Positions 32,201 to 39,398 are shown, numbered from the stretch's first letter. The stretch: DNA of 64,000 nucleotides from Sporichthyaceae bacterium (GCA_036493475.1 DASXPS010000019.1:1-64000), one strand, 5' to 3'. Made by a program: numbers and translations. The notes: generated by a model from the sequence alone, not told the origin.

Positions 32201-32561
32201 TGGGCAGCCGGTAGCGGGCGGCCGCCTCGGCGAATCTGACGACCCCGTAGAAACCGTCGTGGTCGGTGATGGCCAACGCGGACAGCCCGAGCCGCACCGC
32301 TTCCTCGACCATCTCCTCGGGGTGCCCGGCGCCGTCCAGGAAGCTGAAGTTGGTGTGCGCGTGCAGTTCCGCGTACGGGACGGTGTCGGTGACCGGTTCG
32401 ATGGCGCGGGGTTTGTAGGGCGCGCGGTGGTGGCTGCCCGGCCGTTCCGGTTCCTCGCCGAAGGCGAGCTTGGGCGGTCGGTTCTCCCCCCGTGGGTTGA
32501 ACTTGCCGGACAGCCGACGTTCCAGCTCCCGCCACGGCATCGGCGGGTTCCCCCACCCCAT
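29235..32561 (-). CDS. dnaE2: Error-prone DNA polymerase III alpha subunit DnaE2
   Basis: A 1108-aa translesion polymerase, the catalytic part of the actinobacterial mutasome. It has a PHP domain (AELHAHTNFSFLDGA), polymerase palm motif PDIDIDIESERREEV, fingers, tandem HhH, and an OB fold near the C-terminus (VSVAGVVTHRQQPQTASG). Length is typical of DnaE2 and shorter than replicative DnaE1. ATG 32561 has GGGAGGTGA upstream. It is last in the imuA'-imuB-dnaE2 array and is separated from imuB by dispersed palindrome copy 2. SOS induction would come from the LexA boxes at 34256 and 35107. Confidence 0.96.
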   Translation of the reverse strand: MGWGNPPMPWRELERRLSGKFNPRGENRPPKLAFGEEPERPGSHHRAPYKPRAIEPVTDTVPYAELHAHTNFSFLDGAGHPEEMVEEAVRLGLSALAITDHDGFYGVVRFAEAAARYRLPTVFGAELSLGLTQPQNGICDPEGNHLLVLARDPDGYARLSTAISDGHAAGGEKGRPVHDLEALGAAADGHWLVLTGCRKGAVPAALAGGDAAAAARELDRLIALFGKENIAVELTDHGHPTDSERIDALVELAARSRVPTVVTGNVHYAAPNRRRLATALAAVRSGRSLDELAGWLPAAGTAHLHTGAEMRGRFARYPDAVARAAQFGAQCAFDLALIRPRLPDFPVPPGHTAMSWLRELTERGAAERYGPRGAERQPGAYAQIDHELAMIEQLDFPGYFLIVHEIVEFARAQHILCQGRGSAANSAVCYALGITAVDAVYYDLLFERFLSPERGEPPDIDIDIESERREEVIQHVYTRYGRRHAAQVANVISYRPRSAVRDMAKALGYSLGAQDAFAREAHRYDATPTNHDDIPDEVLELATQVARFPRHLGIHSGGMVICDRPVVEVVPVEHARMENRTVIQWDKDDCASPLVNLVKFDLLGLGMLAALHGCFDMVKDFHGTEWTLATLPKEEPEVYDMLCRADSVGVFQVESRAQMATLPRLKPRCFYDLVLEIALIRPGPIQGGSVHPFIRRRAGKEPITYPHPSLENCLRRTLGVPMFQEQLMQMVVDAAGCTPTQADRVRRAVGSKRSAEQIAALRAELYEGMARTHGITGATADEIFNLIAAFANFGFAESHSISFALLVYASSWLKLRYPAAFCAALLNAQPMGFYSPQSLVADARRHGVEVRRPEVNVSAASAGLEPHGPDDAEPGTVLGRAAVRLGIDSVRGIGSELAERIAAGRPYADLADFALRTGAGAAHIEALATAGAFDGLGVARREALWAAGAVAENRPDRLAGTVLGGRAPQLPAMTVVEQTMADLWATGITPDGHPMEHVRGQLPDGVLSVAGLGERRNRDRVSVAGVVTHRQQPQTASGTIFLNLEDETGMLNVICSPGAWARHRRIARDSAALIVRGRLERTDEVISLVAEAFTPLQVATGGRSRDFR

Positions 32562-32597
32562 CGCTTCACCTCCCTTCACCCCCGTTGCGTCTCACCC

Positions 32598-32651
32598 CCG
32601 TTGCGTCCGAAGAAGTGGGGGTACCCGGACACTGTTCTTCGGACGCAACGG
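32598..32651. repeat. Dispersed palindromic element, copy 2 (imuB-dnaE2)
   Basis: The best-preserved copy: perfect 17-bp arms CCGTTGCGTCCGAAGAA (32598-32614) and its complement (32635-32651), loop 20 nt, itself containing GGGTACCC. It begins directly at the imuB stop codon. A partial tandem duplicate of the left arm, CCCCGTTGCGT, lies just left of it, at about 32580-32590. It may form a hairpin that shapes the imuB-dnaE2 mRNA. Confidence 0.85.
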
Positions 32652-34241
32652 CTAGTCGTAGACGGCCTCCACCGACCAGGCGCCGTCCTCGAACACCAGC
32701 AGCCAACCGGTGCCGTCGGCGGTGGCCACCTGAAAGCGGACCCGGACCCGCGCGGTGCGCGCGTCCCACCAGCGTTCCTCGGCCGGCCACGGCCCGGCCC
32801 AGGACAGCACTGGGCGGGGCGGGTCGCGGCCGATGAGCAACCGGACGGGCGGCGCGGAGACCGCGTAGCGGGTGGTGACGGTGACCGGGTGGCCGCCGTC
32901 GTCGAGCACCCGGGCCTGCACCGGGGTGGGCGGCACCAACGCGGGGCTGGGCGCGGGCACCCGGCCGGGCCAGGGCCCGTCACCCTTCCCGTCCTCCCGC
33001 GGGTCGCCCCAGGGCACGTAGCGGACCCGGTCGGCCGGGCCGCGGCCGCCGCCGAGCACCGCGGTGAGCACGGCGGGTTGGCCGAGCATGCCCTGCACCC
33101 GGGACAGCGCACGCCCGGCCCGTTCGGCTCCCTCGGCGTCGCCACCGGCGGACCACAGGCCGAGTTGGTCGCCGGCATGCGGAATCACCTCGTCCGGGAC
33201 CAGCCGCAGCACGCTGATCCCCGACCGCGGGCGGCCGGTGGTCAGCCACCCGTCGAGCTGCCAGCGCACCCGGTCGGCGACCGCGGCCGGGCTGAGCACG
33301 CCCTCGTGCCGCCACACGCGTTCGTGCCGTTCGCCGTGCTCGGTCTCCGCCTCGATGCGCAGCCGGGTGCAGCCCAGGCCGAGCGCGGCCAGCCGTTCGT
33401 GCAGCGCGTCGGCCAGTGGGCGGGCGGCGAACGAGGCGCGCTCCACCGACTCCGCGGGCGGATCGAGGGCGGAGGTCACCACCAGGTCCGGCGGTGGGCG
33501 ACGGGCCGAGGGCGGACGTGGATCCAAACCGCGGGCCAGCCGGTGGGCCAGCGCCCCGTCGGCGCCGAACCGGGCGATGACATCGGCGGCGGGCAACGCC
33601 CCGAACTCCCCCAGCGTGCGCAGCCCCAACCGGCGCAGCAGGTCGGCCAGTTCCGGGCGCTCCAGGACGTCGAGGGGATGCGGCGCGAGGAACTGTGGGG
33701 TGACGCCGGGCGGCACCACGGTGCCCGACCGGGCAGCCAATTCGGCGGCGAAGGCGCCCTCGGCGACCCCGGCCCGGCAGCGGTCTCCGGGGCCGGCCGC
33801 GGAGGCCTCCTCGGCCAGCCTCGCCGCGGCCGGCGCGTCCCCGCCGAAGTAGCGCGCCGGACCGCGGGCGGAGACCGTGCACAGGCCGGGCCGGACGATC
33901 TGCACACCGGGAGCCAGCACCTCGACGGCGACCACCACGGGTTCGAACGCGCGCGCCTCCTCGGCCGGGTCGCGCTCCAGGGTGGCCAACGTCGGGCAGC
34001 GGTACTGCGCCTCGCGACGTCGCAGCCCGCGGCGCACCCCGACGGCCCGGGCGGCAGCGGTGCAGGACAGCACCACGCCGGTGTGAAACACCGCGGCCGG
34101 GTCGCCGGGGGGCAGGCCCGCCGCGGCGGCCGCGGCCAGCACCGGCCAGTCCGGTGACCAAACCGCGATCGTGCGCCCGGCCGGGCGCTCCTCGGCGGCG
34201 TCGCTCGGGGGGGCCGAGCGAACCGTCGAGGAGGGGGCCAT
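32652..34241 (-). CDS. imuB: ImuB, catalytically dead Y-family polymerase homologue
   Basis: A 529-aa mutasome scaffold with Y-family polymerase fold. The N-terminal catalytic Asp motif is replaced by AVWSPDWPV (about residues 26-34), the ImuB hallmark, so it should not polymerise. A beta-clamp-binding motif, QLGLW, is at 359-363, and the C-terminus ends in a strand-rich region that in mycobacteria contacts ImuA' and DnaE2. I chose ATG 34241: CACAGT lies 7 bases upstream and TTGACG a further 17 bases, giving a leaderless SOS promoter with the LexA box in its spacer. GTG 34250 is an alternative. Confidence 0.92.
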   Translation of the reverse strand: MAPSSTVRSAPPSDAAEERPAGRTIAVWSPDWPVLAAAAAAGLPPGDPAAVFHTGVVLSCTAAARAVGVRRGLRRREAQYRCPTLATLERDPAEEARAFEPVVVAVEVLAPGVQIVRPGLCTVSARGPARYFGGDAPAAARLAEEASAAGPGDRCRAGVAEGAFAAELAARSGTVVPPGVTPQFLAPHPLDVLERPELADLLRRLGLRTLGEFGALPAADVIARFGADGALAHRLARGLDPRPPSARRPPPDLVVTSALDPPAESVERASFAARPLADALHERLAALGLGCTRLRIEAETEHGERHERVWRHEGVLSPAAVADRVRWQLDGWLTTGRPRSGISVLRLVPDEVIPHAGDQLGLWSAGGDAEGAERAGRALSRVQGMLGQPAVLTAVLGGGRGPADRVRYVPWGDPREDGKGDGPWPGRVPAPSPALVPPTPVQARVLDDGGHPVTVTTRYAVSAPPVRLLIGRDPPRPVLSWAGPWPAEERWWDARTARVRVRFQVATADGTGWLLVFEDGAWSVEAVYD

Positions 34242-34282
34242 GTCGGCCACTGTGCTCGAACAATTGTTCGAACGTCAATACA
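34242..34282 (-). promoter_or_regulatory. SOS promoter of imuB with perfect LexA box
   Basis: TCGAACAATTGTTCGA at 34256-34271 is a perfect actinobacterial LexA box (TCGAAC-N4-GTTCGA). On the minus strand TTGACG stands immediately upstream and CACAGT downstream, 17 bases apart, so LexA would occupy the -35/-10 spacer. The ATG of imuB is 7 bases after CACAGT. Confidence 0.85.
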
Positions 34283-34305
34283 GATTGGCGTGTCGTGGAG
34301 GGCCT

Positions 34306-35097
34306 TTACTCAGCCCGTCGCCGCCCTACCCACCCCCTTACGTCCGAAGAACCGCGCGCTATAGCGACCGTTCCTTCGGCCGCAAGCGAGGGGGGCCCGA
34401 CGTCGGACAGGTGCAGGTGCACGCTGCGTTCCGCACCGGGCACGCCGCGGCCGCGCGCGGACACCCGCAACCGCCGGGAGCGCAGCCGACCGTGCCCCGC
34501 GCCCAGGCCATCCCAGGCCAGCTCGTCGCAGGACAGCCGCAGGTCCGCCCCCGGCCAGGGGCCCAGCGAGACCAGCACGCTGCCGTGGTGCCGGGCCCGA
34601 CCGGCCAGCGCCCGGGCGTCACCGGGGGTGAAGCCCTCCGGTGGGCGCACGGCGACCAGGTCGAAACCGTCGAACAACGCCCCCACCACGCGGGACCAGG
34701 CCCGGCCGGGCGCGGGGATCAACGCCAGTCGGGCCAGCTCCACCCCCGTCTCCGCCGCCGCCGCCAATCCGACGCCCGGCGCCCCGACCAGCGCGCACCA
34801 GGAGCCCGTCGCCGAGGCCTCGGCGAGCAGCAGCAGCGCGAGCGTGCTCCCCCCGGCCGCCACCCGCTCGTGGTAGCCCGCGCCGTCGACGTCCCCGTCC
34901 CGCCGGGAGTGCCCGAGCGAGACCGGCCCGGTCAGCCCGACCTCGACCGTGCTCCCCTTGCGCAACCCGCCACCCATCAGCAACGGCCGCAACGCCGCCA
35001 CCACCGGCAACACGGGCGCCACCGGCGCGACCGCAGACGCCCGCCGCACGGCACCGTCCGGCAGCCGGGCAAGAAGTTCGGCGACGTCGGCGGGCAC
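34306..35097 (-). CDS. imuA': ImuA' (RecA-like mutasome accessory protein)
   Basis: A 263-aa protein with a degenerate RecA/ImuA fold. LLMGGGLRKGSTVEVGLTG and STLALLLLAEASATGSWCALVGAPGVGLAAAAE match the ImuA' layout; the Walker A is eroded. In mycobacteria ImuA' is required with ImuB for DnaE2-dependent mutagenesis. The final 20 or so codons run through dispersed palindrome copy 3, so the C-terminal tail (ARGSSDVRGWVGRRRAE) is probably repeat-encoded. The start is GTG 35097, close to a LexA box. No strong Shine-Dalgarno is seen. Confidence 0.88.
   Translation of the reverse strand: MPADVAELLARLPDGAVRRASAVAPVAPVLPVVAALRPLLMGGGLRKGSTVEVGLTGPVSLGHSRRDGDVDGAGYHERVAAGGSTLALLLLAEASATGSWCALVGAPGVGLAAAAETGVELARLALIPAPGRAWSRVVGALFDGFDLVAVRPPEGFTPGDARALAGRARHHGSVLVSLGPWPGADLRLSCDELAWDGLGAGHGRLRSRRLRVSARGRGVPGAERSVHLHLSDVGPPSLAAEGTVAIARGSSDVRGWVGRRRAE
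34334..34386. repeat. Dispersed palindromic element, copy 3 (3' end of imuA')
   Basis: A degenerate copy: left arm TTACGTCCGAAGAA (34338-34351), right arm TTCCTTCGGCCGCAA (34371-34385). The loop contains a perfect CGCTATAGCG palindrome. It lies inside the 3' end of imuA', implying the repeat inserted there and supplied a new stop. Confidence 0.65.
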
Positions 35098-35106
35098 ACC
35101 CCATCA

Positions 35107-35132
35107 TCGAACACACGTTCGGATGATCGCAA
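35107..35132 (-). promoter_or_regulatory. SOS promoter of imuA' with LexA box
   Basis: TCGAACACACGTTCGG at 35107-35122 matches the LexA consensus in 11 of 12 fixed positions. On the minus strand TTGCGA (35127-35132) is a plausible -35, and GATGAT a -10, placing the box in the spacer, as at imuB. GTG of imuA' follows 5 bases after GATGAT. Confidence 0.8.
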
Positions 35133-35143
35133 TGCCCCGATCG

Positions 35144-35223
35144 CTTGCGCATGTCATGCGCCAATGGGTCTTGTCATCCGTCTGGACGCCTGACAAGACC
35201 GTTCTGCCCATGACATGCGCAAG
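35144..35223. repeat. 80-bp concentric three-tier palindrome
   Basis: Three nested perfect inverted repeats share one centre (35183.5): outer arms CTTGCGCATGTCATG (35144-35158/35209-35223), middle arms GGTCTTGTCA (35167-35176/35191-35200), inner CGTC/GACG (35179-35182/35185-35188). The tiers are separated by matched 8- and 2-nt non-pairing gaps. Each outer arm is itself palindromic around T (GCGCATG-T-CATGCGC). It lies between the LexA box of imuA' and helR, in non-coding DNA. Confidence 0.85.
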
Positions 35224-35245
35224 GGTGGAGCCGGACCCGGGCAAC

Positions 35246-35270
35246 AAAAAAGGGGCGGAGCCGCAGCTCC
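35246..35270 (-). terminator. Possible intrinsic terminator on minus strand
   Basis: Read on the minus strand, GGAGC-TGCG-GCTCC (35257-35270) is followed by GCCCC and six T (35246-35251). This has the stem-plus-U-tract form and would shield the imuA' promoter from leftward transcription. It could also be a plus-strand leader hairpin of helR. Confidence 0.45.
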
Positions 35271-35299
35271 TCCCTCACTTTCAAGGTATAGCCGAACCG

Positions 35300-35318
35300 G
35301 GGGCTTGCGGCAAGGCCC
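35300..35318 (+). promoter_or_regulatory. Rifamycin-associated element (RAE) upstream of helR
   Basis: GGGGCTTGCGGCAAGGCCC matches, base for base, the 19-bp RAE reported upstream of rifamycin-inactivating and helR genes in actinomycetes. It extends to a 27-bp imperfect inverted repeat (35296-35322). It lies 31 bp before the helR ATG, just downstream of a -10-like TATAGC at 35287. Confidence 0.9.
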
Positions 35319-35349
35319 CGGTCGGGCCGCACAATCGCGGAGCTGAGCC

Positions 35350-37527
35350 ATGAACCGGGGGGACGTGGACAACCTGACCAGCAGCGCATTCGAGCTTCCC
35401 GAACACCTGTCCGCCAAAGCGGATCCGACGCTGATCGGTGACGACGAACGGCACTTCGCGGCGATCGGCGCCGCGCTCGCGGAGTCCATCGCCGACCTCT
35501 CGCAGCGCCTGGCCGACCAGCTGCGGGCGCCCGGCGCTCGGGGCCAGGCGGTGATGGAGCGGGACCTGGAGGTGCACCGGCTGACCTCCCGGCTGAACGC
35601 GCTGCGCCGCTACGGCCTGGACCTGTGCCTGGGCCGGATGGTGCCCGCCGACGGCTCCGCGCCCGTCTACATCGGCCGGCTCGGACTCACCGACCCCACC
35701 GGGGACCGACTGCTCGTCGACTGGCGCTCCCCGGCCGCCGAGCCGTTCTTCGGCGCCACCCACGCCACCCCGATGGGCCTGGCCAGCCGGCGCCGCTACC
35801 GCTGGACCAAGGGCAGGATCAGTGACTACTGGGACGAGGTCTTCACTCCCGACGGGCTGGACGGACACGCCGCGCTGGACGACCAGTCCGCGTTCATCGC
35901 CAGCCTGGGCAGCACCCGCAGCGACCGGATGCGTGACGTCCTGGCCACCATCGCCGCCGACCAGGACGCCATCATCCGGGCGAGCGCCAAGGGCGCGCTG
36001 ATCGTGGACGGGGGTCCCGGCACCGGCAAGACCGTGGTCGCGCTGCACCGCGCCGCGTACCTGCTGCACGCCGACCCGCGCCTGCAACAGCAGCGCCGCG
36101 GCGGGGTGCTGGTGGTCGGCCCGAGCCGGCCGTACCTGACCTACGTCGCCGACGTGCTGCCCAGCCTCGGCGAGGAGGGCGTGCGCACCTGCACGCTGCG
36201 CGACCTGGTGCCCGAGGGCGCCACGGCCCCGATCGAGGACGATCCCGCGGTCGCGCGGCTGAAGGCCGACCTGGACCCGCCGGCGGTGCTCGAGGCAGCG
36301 GTGGCGATGTACGAGGAGCCGCCCACCAAGGCCATGGCCATCGACACCCAGTGGGCCGAGGTCCAGCTCACCGTCGGTGACTGGGCGGAGGCGTTCGGGG
36401 CCGCCGAGTCCGGCATCGCGCACAACGACGCCCGCGAGGTCATCTGGGCCGAACTCCTCCGGCTCCTCATCGAGAAACATGACGCCGAGGTGCCGGCGAA
36501 CCAGGTACGTCGGGTGCTCAACGAGCACAGCGACCTGCGCGAGGCGTTCAACCGAGCCTGGCCACTGCTCGAACCGCCCGACATCGTCGGCGACCTGTGG
36601 TCCGTGCCCGCCTACCTGCACAAGTGCGCGCCGCACCTGGCGGTTGACGACGTGCGCCGACTGCAGCGCCCCGACGCGGCGGCCTGGACGGTGTCCGACC
36701 TGCCGCTACTGGACGCCGCCCGGCAGCGGATCGGCGACCCCGCGATGGCGCAGACCAAACGGCGGCGCACCGCGCAGGCCGCGGCCGCCGCCGAGGAGAT
36801 GCAGCGGGTCGTGGAGACCATCATCGAGGCCGACCACGACGGCGAGGCCGCGGTGACCATGCTGCGCGGCGAGGACCTGGTGGCCGCGCTGGCCGACGAG
36901 TCCGTACTGTCCGTGCTCATCGTGGACGCGCTGGCCGGCCCGTTCGCGCACATCGTGGTTGACGAGGCGCAGGAACTGACCGACGCGGAGTGGCAGATGC
37001 TGCTCTCCCGCTGCCCGTCGCGCAGCTTCACCGTGGTCGGCGACCGCGCCCAGGCCCGCCACGGGTTCACCGAGTCCTGGCACGAGCGGCTCAAGCGGGT
37101 CGGCTTCGACCACCTGAACCTGGCCACGCTGAGCATCAACTACCGCACCCCGGCGGAAATCATGGCCGAGGCCGAGCCGGTCATCCGCGCGGTGCTCCCG
37201 GATGCCAACGTGCCGACGTCGATCCGCAGCAGCGGCATCCCCGTCCGACACGGATCGGTGGCCGAACTGCCGTCGATTCTCGACGCGTGGCTGGCGGACA
37301 ACATCGAGGGAATCGCTTGTGTCATAGGCGATCCGCGCGTCCAGCCCACCCGCCGCATCCGCTCGCTGACCCCGGAGCTGGCCAAGGGTCTGGAGTTCGA
37401 CCTGGTCGTGCTCATCGACCCGGAATTGTTCGGCACCGGCATCGAGGGCGCGGTGGACCGCTACGTCGCGCTGACCCGCGCGACCCGGGAACTCGTCATT
37501 CTCCGTACGCCGGACCCGTCCGACTGA
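35350..37527 (+). CDS. helR: HelR/HelD-type RNA polymerase-rescue ATPase
   Basis: A 725-aa superfamily-1 helicase-like protein. An N-terminal coiled-coil arm (about 33-92) precedes a split motor: Walker A GGPGTGKT at 221-228, Walker B HIVVDEAQELTD near 534-545, motif III VVGDRAQARHGF, and a C-terminal motif V/VI region (DRYVALTRATREL). HelD proteins push arms into RNA polymerase channels and recycle stalled enzyme; Streptomyces HelR displaces bound rifamycin. The RAE upstream supports the HelR subtype. ATG 35350 has GGAG 8 nt upstream. The AhpD-like gene follows after 61 bp and may be co-transcribed. Confidence 0.92.
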   Translation: MNRGDVDNLTSSAFELPEHLSAKADPTLIGDDERHFAAIGAALAESIADLSQRLADQLRAPGARGQAVMERDLEVHRLTSRLNALRRYGLDLCLGRMVPADGSAPVYIGRLGLTDPTGDRLLVDWRSPAAEPFFGATHATPMGLASRRRYRWTKGRISDYWDEVFTPDGLDGHAALDDQSAFIASLGSTRSDRMRDVLATIAADQDAIIRASAKGALIVDGGPGTGKTVVALHRAAYLLHADPRLQQQRRGGVLVVGPSRPYLTYVADVLPSLGEEGVRTCTLRDLVPEGATAPIEDDPAVARLKADLDPPAVLEAAVAMYEEPPTKAMAIDTQWAEVQLTVGDWAEAFGAAESGIAHNDAREVIWAELLRLLIEKHDAEVPANQVRRVLNEHSDLREAFNRAWPLLEPPDIVGDLWSVPAYLHKCAPHLAVDDVRRLQRPDAAAWTVSDLPLLDAARQRIGDPAMAQTKRRRTAQAAAAAEEMQRVVETIIEADHDGEAAVTMLRGEDLVAALADESVLSVLIVDALAGPFAHIVVDEAQELTDAEWQMLLSRCPSRSFTVVGDRAQARHGFTESWHERLKRVGFDHLNLATLSINYRTPAEIMAEAEPVIRAVLPDANVPTSIRSSGIPVRHGSVAELPSILDAWLADNIEGIACVIGDPRVQPTRRIRSLTPELAKGLEFDLVVLIDPELFGTGIEGAVDRYVALTRATRELVILRTPDPSD

Positions 37528-37588
37528 CAAGTACTGTCGCTGCATCAGATCGGCTCCACGACGGGCCGGCAGGACGGCGGGACACTCA

Positions 37589-38872
37589 ATGACTGCGCCA
37601 GACGCGCACGAATCCACGGCGCTGACGCCGCTGCTACGGGACTCCATGGTCGAGTGGGACGTGCTTGCGCAGCGCTATTCCGGGTTGCTGCGACTGGTCG
37701 ACACGTTGATCGGAGTGGTGCCCAACTGCGACCGGTATCTGGAGATCTGGCCGCCCGCATTCCGGACGTACAACATCATGGTTCCGAACCTGTTGAATCT
37801 CCCCGTCCCGGTGTTCGGCGTCGGCGGCCCACCCGCTGCAGTTGTCGGCCTCGCCATGTACGTATCGAGTCGCACCGCCGGTTGCGCCTACTGTTCGGCG
37901 CACTCCTGTTCGTTCGCCCTTCGCCGCGGCGCAACACCGGCGAAGGTCGCGGCTGCGCTTGTCCCGGAGCAGAGTTCGTTCTCCCGGGGAGAGCTGGCGA
38001 CCGTCGCGGTGGCCCGATCGCTGGGATCCATGCCCTGCGAACTGGCCACGGCCGAGCGCGACGAGCTGGTCGCGGTCTACGGCGAGCGGAACGCCGAATG
38101 GATCGCGCTGGCCGCGGTCATGATGGGGTTTCTGAACAAGTTCATGGACGCCATCGGCGTCGAGCTCGAGCAGCCGACAGCAGCCGAAGTGGCGGGCACC
38201 ATGGGAGCTGACTGGTCGGCGGGCAAAGCCGGCGTCGGCCTCGACCCGGGTTCACCCGCCAAGCCCGCGCCGCCGGCCGACGGGCTGCGCACCAAGCTGA
38301 GTGTGTTGCCGCTGCTTCCGGCCGCGATCCGTTTTGACCGTCAGGCCCAGCAGGGCACACCGAAACGGTGGCCGGAAGTGGGCCACTATTTGGCCGAGCG
38401 CACCGGTCACAACTTCCCGGTGCTGGCGAAGCTGCACTCGTCCCGTGCCCGTCGCAGCATCGCGTCCATGCTGCGGGAGAACCTCGATCCGGAATCCTCG
38501 GTCATCGGCATCGAGCAGAAGGTGACGGCGGGCGCCGTCTTCGCGACGGTCGTCGAGAACGGGCGACTGCTCGACGACATCCGGGCCCTGGCGCGGCACA
38601 CCGGCGTCGAGGACGCCTGCTTGCAGGCGGCAGTGGATTTCGCCGGGGGTACCCAGTCGGCGGCCCTGCCGGACGACCCGTCGACGTCAGCGATGCTCAC
38701 GTTGGCGCGGGCCGCCGCCTACAGCCCTGCCCGCATCGATGCCTCGACCCTGGCCGCATGCCAGGCTGCCTGCCTGCCGGCGCCCGCGGTCGTCGAGCTG
38801 ATCACCTGGCTCTCGGTCATGCAGATGTTGCACCGGTTGACCTGCTACCTCACGACCGCGGGATCAGCGTGA
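37589..38872 (+). CDS. AhpD-like (carboxymuconolactone decarboxylase fold) protein
   Basis: A 427-aa helical protein. The N-terminal half has the alkylhydroperoxidase D motif in SRTAGCAYCSAHSCSFALRRG (CxxC then His), followed by the family's GATPAKVAAAL helix. The C-terminal half looks like a second, diverged AhpD-like domain without the CxxC pair. At 427 residues it is more than twice the usual AhpD length. Peroxidase or redox-relay activity is inferred from the CxxC. It follows helR by 61 bp, so it may be co-induced. Its last 23 bases overlap the convergent VOC gene. Confidence 0.82.
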   Translation: MTAPDAHESTALTPLLRDSMVEWDVLAQRYSGLLRLVDTLIGVVPNCDRYLEIWPPAFRTYNIMVPNLLNLPVPVFGVGGPPAAVVGLAMYVSSRTAGCAYCSAHSCSFALRRGATPAKVAAALVPEQSSFSRGELATVAVARSLGSMPCELATAERDELVAVYGERNAEWIALAAVMMGFLNKFMDAIGVELEQPTAAEVAGTMGADWSAGKAGVGLDPGSPAKPAPPADGLRTKLSVLPLLPAAIRFDRQAQQGTPKRWPEVGHYLAERTGHNFPVLAKLHSSRARRSIASMLRENLDPESSVIGIEQKVTAGAVFATVVENGRLLDDIRALARHTGVEDACLQAAVDFAGGTQSAALPDDPSTSAMLTLARAAAYSPARIDASTLAACQAACLPAPAVVELITWLSVMQMLHRLTCYLTTAGSA

Positions 38873-39368
38873 GGCCCTCGAACTCGCCGAGCGCCTCGCG
38901 GTAGACCTCCAGGCCGACGCCGTTGGGGTCGCGGAAGTACATGCTGTCCTCGACGCCGCGGTCCGGGCCCAGGTAGTCGATGCCGGCCCCGTCCAGCTTG
39001 GCCTTGATCTGGTCGAAGTGCTCGGCGTCCACGGACAGCGCCAGGTGCTGCACGGCGCCGATGGTCTCGGAGAACGCCGGGTGGTCGTGACCGGGGAAGT
39101 CGAAGAAGCCGAGCATGTTGCGGTTGCCGATGTCGAAGAAGAAGTGCGCGGAGCCCTTGTAGTCGCGGTTCTCCACCAACTCGACCAGCGGGAAGCCGAG
39201 GAATTCCTGGTAGAACTCGATGGTCTCCTCGACGTCGGAGCAGATCAGCGCCAGGTGATGCACGCCACGGGTCGGCGGGCTGCCGGCCGGGCTGTGCAGG
39301 TACTTCGCGCGCAGTTCCTTGCGATGGGCCCGGATGGCTTTGAGTTCGTCACCCTGTGGTTGGGGCAT
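38850..39368 (-). CDS. VOC (glyoxalase/bleomycin-resistance) family protein
   Basis: A 172-aa two-module vicinal-oxygen-chelate protein. GVHHLALICSDVEETIEFYQEFLGF and GAVQHLALSVDAEHFDQIKAKL give the two beta-alpha-beta-beta-beta modules; His in each and the late Glu in GLEVYREAL are likely metal ligands. Members include glyoxalases, dioxygenases and epimerases; the substrate is unknown. ATG 39368 has GGAGG about 8-10 nt upstream. It is divergent from the CoA-ester lyase gene, sharing its control region. Confidence 0.9.
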   Translation of the reverse strand: MPQPQGDELKAIRAHRKELRAKYLHSPAGSPPTRGVHHLALICSDVEETIEFYQEFLGFPLVELVENRDYKGSAHFFFDIGNRNMLGFFDFPGHDHPAFSETIGAVQHLALSVDAEHFDQIKAKLDGAGIDYLGPDRGVEDSMYFRDPNGVGLEVYREALGEFEGLTLIPRS

Positions 39369-39398
39369 TGGCCACACCTCCGATCGGCGATTGCCCAC

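Noticed and set aside
32561-32579. Upstream GTG as dnaE2 start
   Set aside because: The GGGAGGTGA ribosome site lies between it and the ATG at 32561, so the ATG is the better start.
29475-34157. 1560-codon open frame on the plus strand
   Set aside because: It is antisense to dnaE2 and imuB, both of which have clear motifs. Long empty frames opposite real genes are expected at this GC content.
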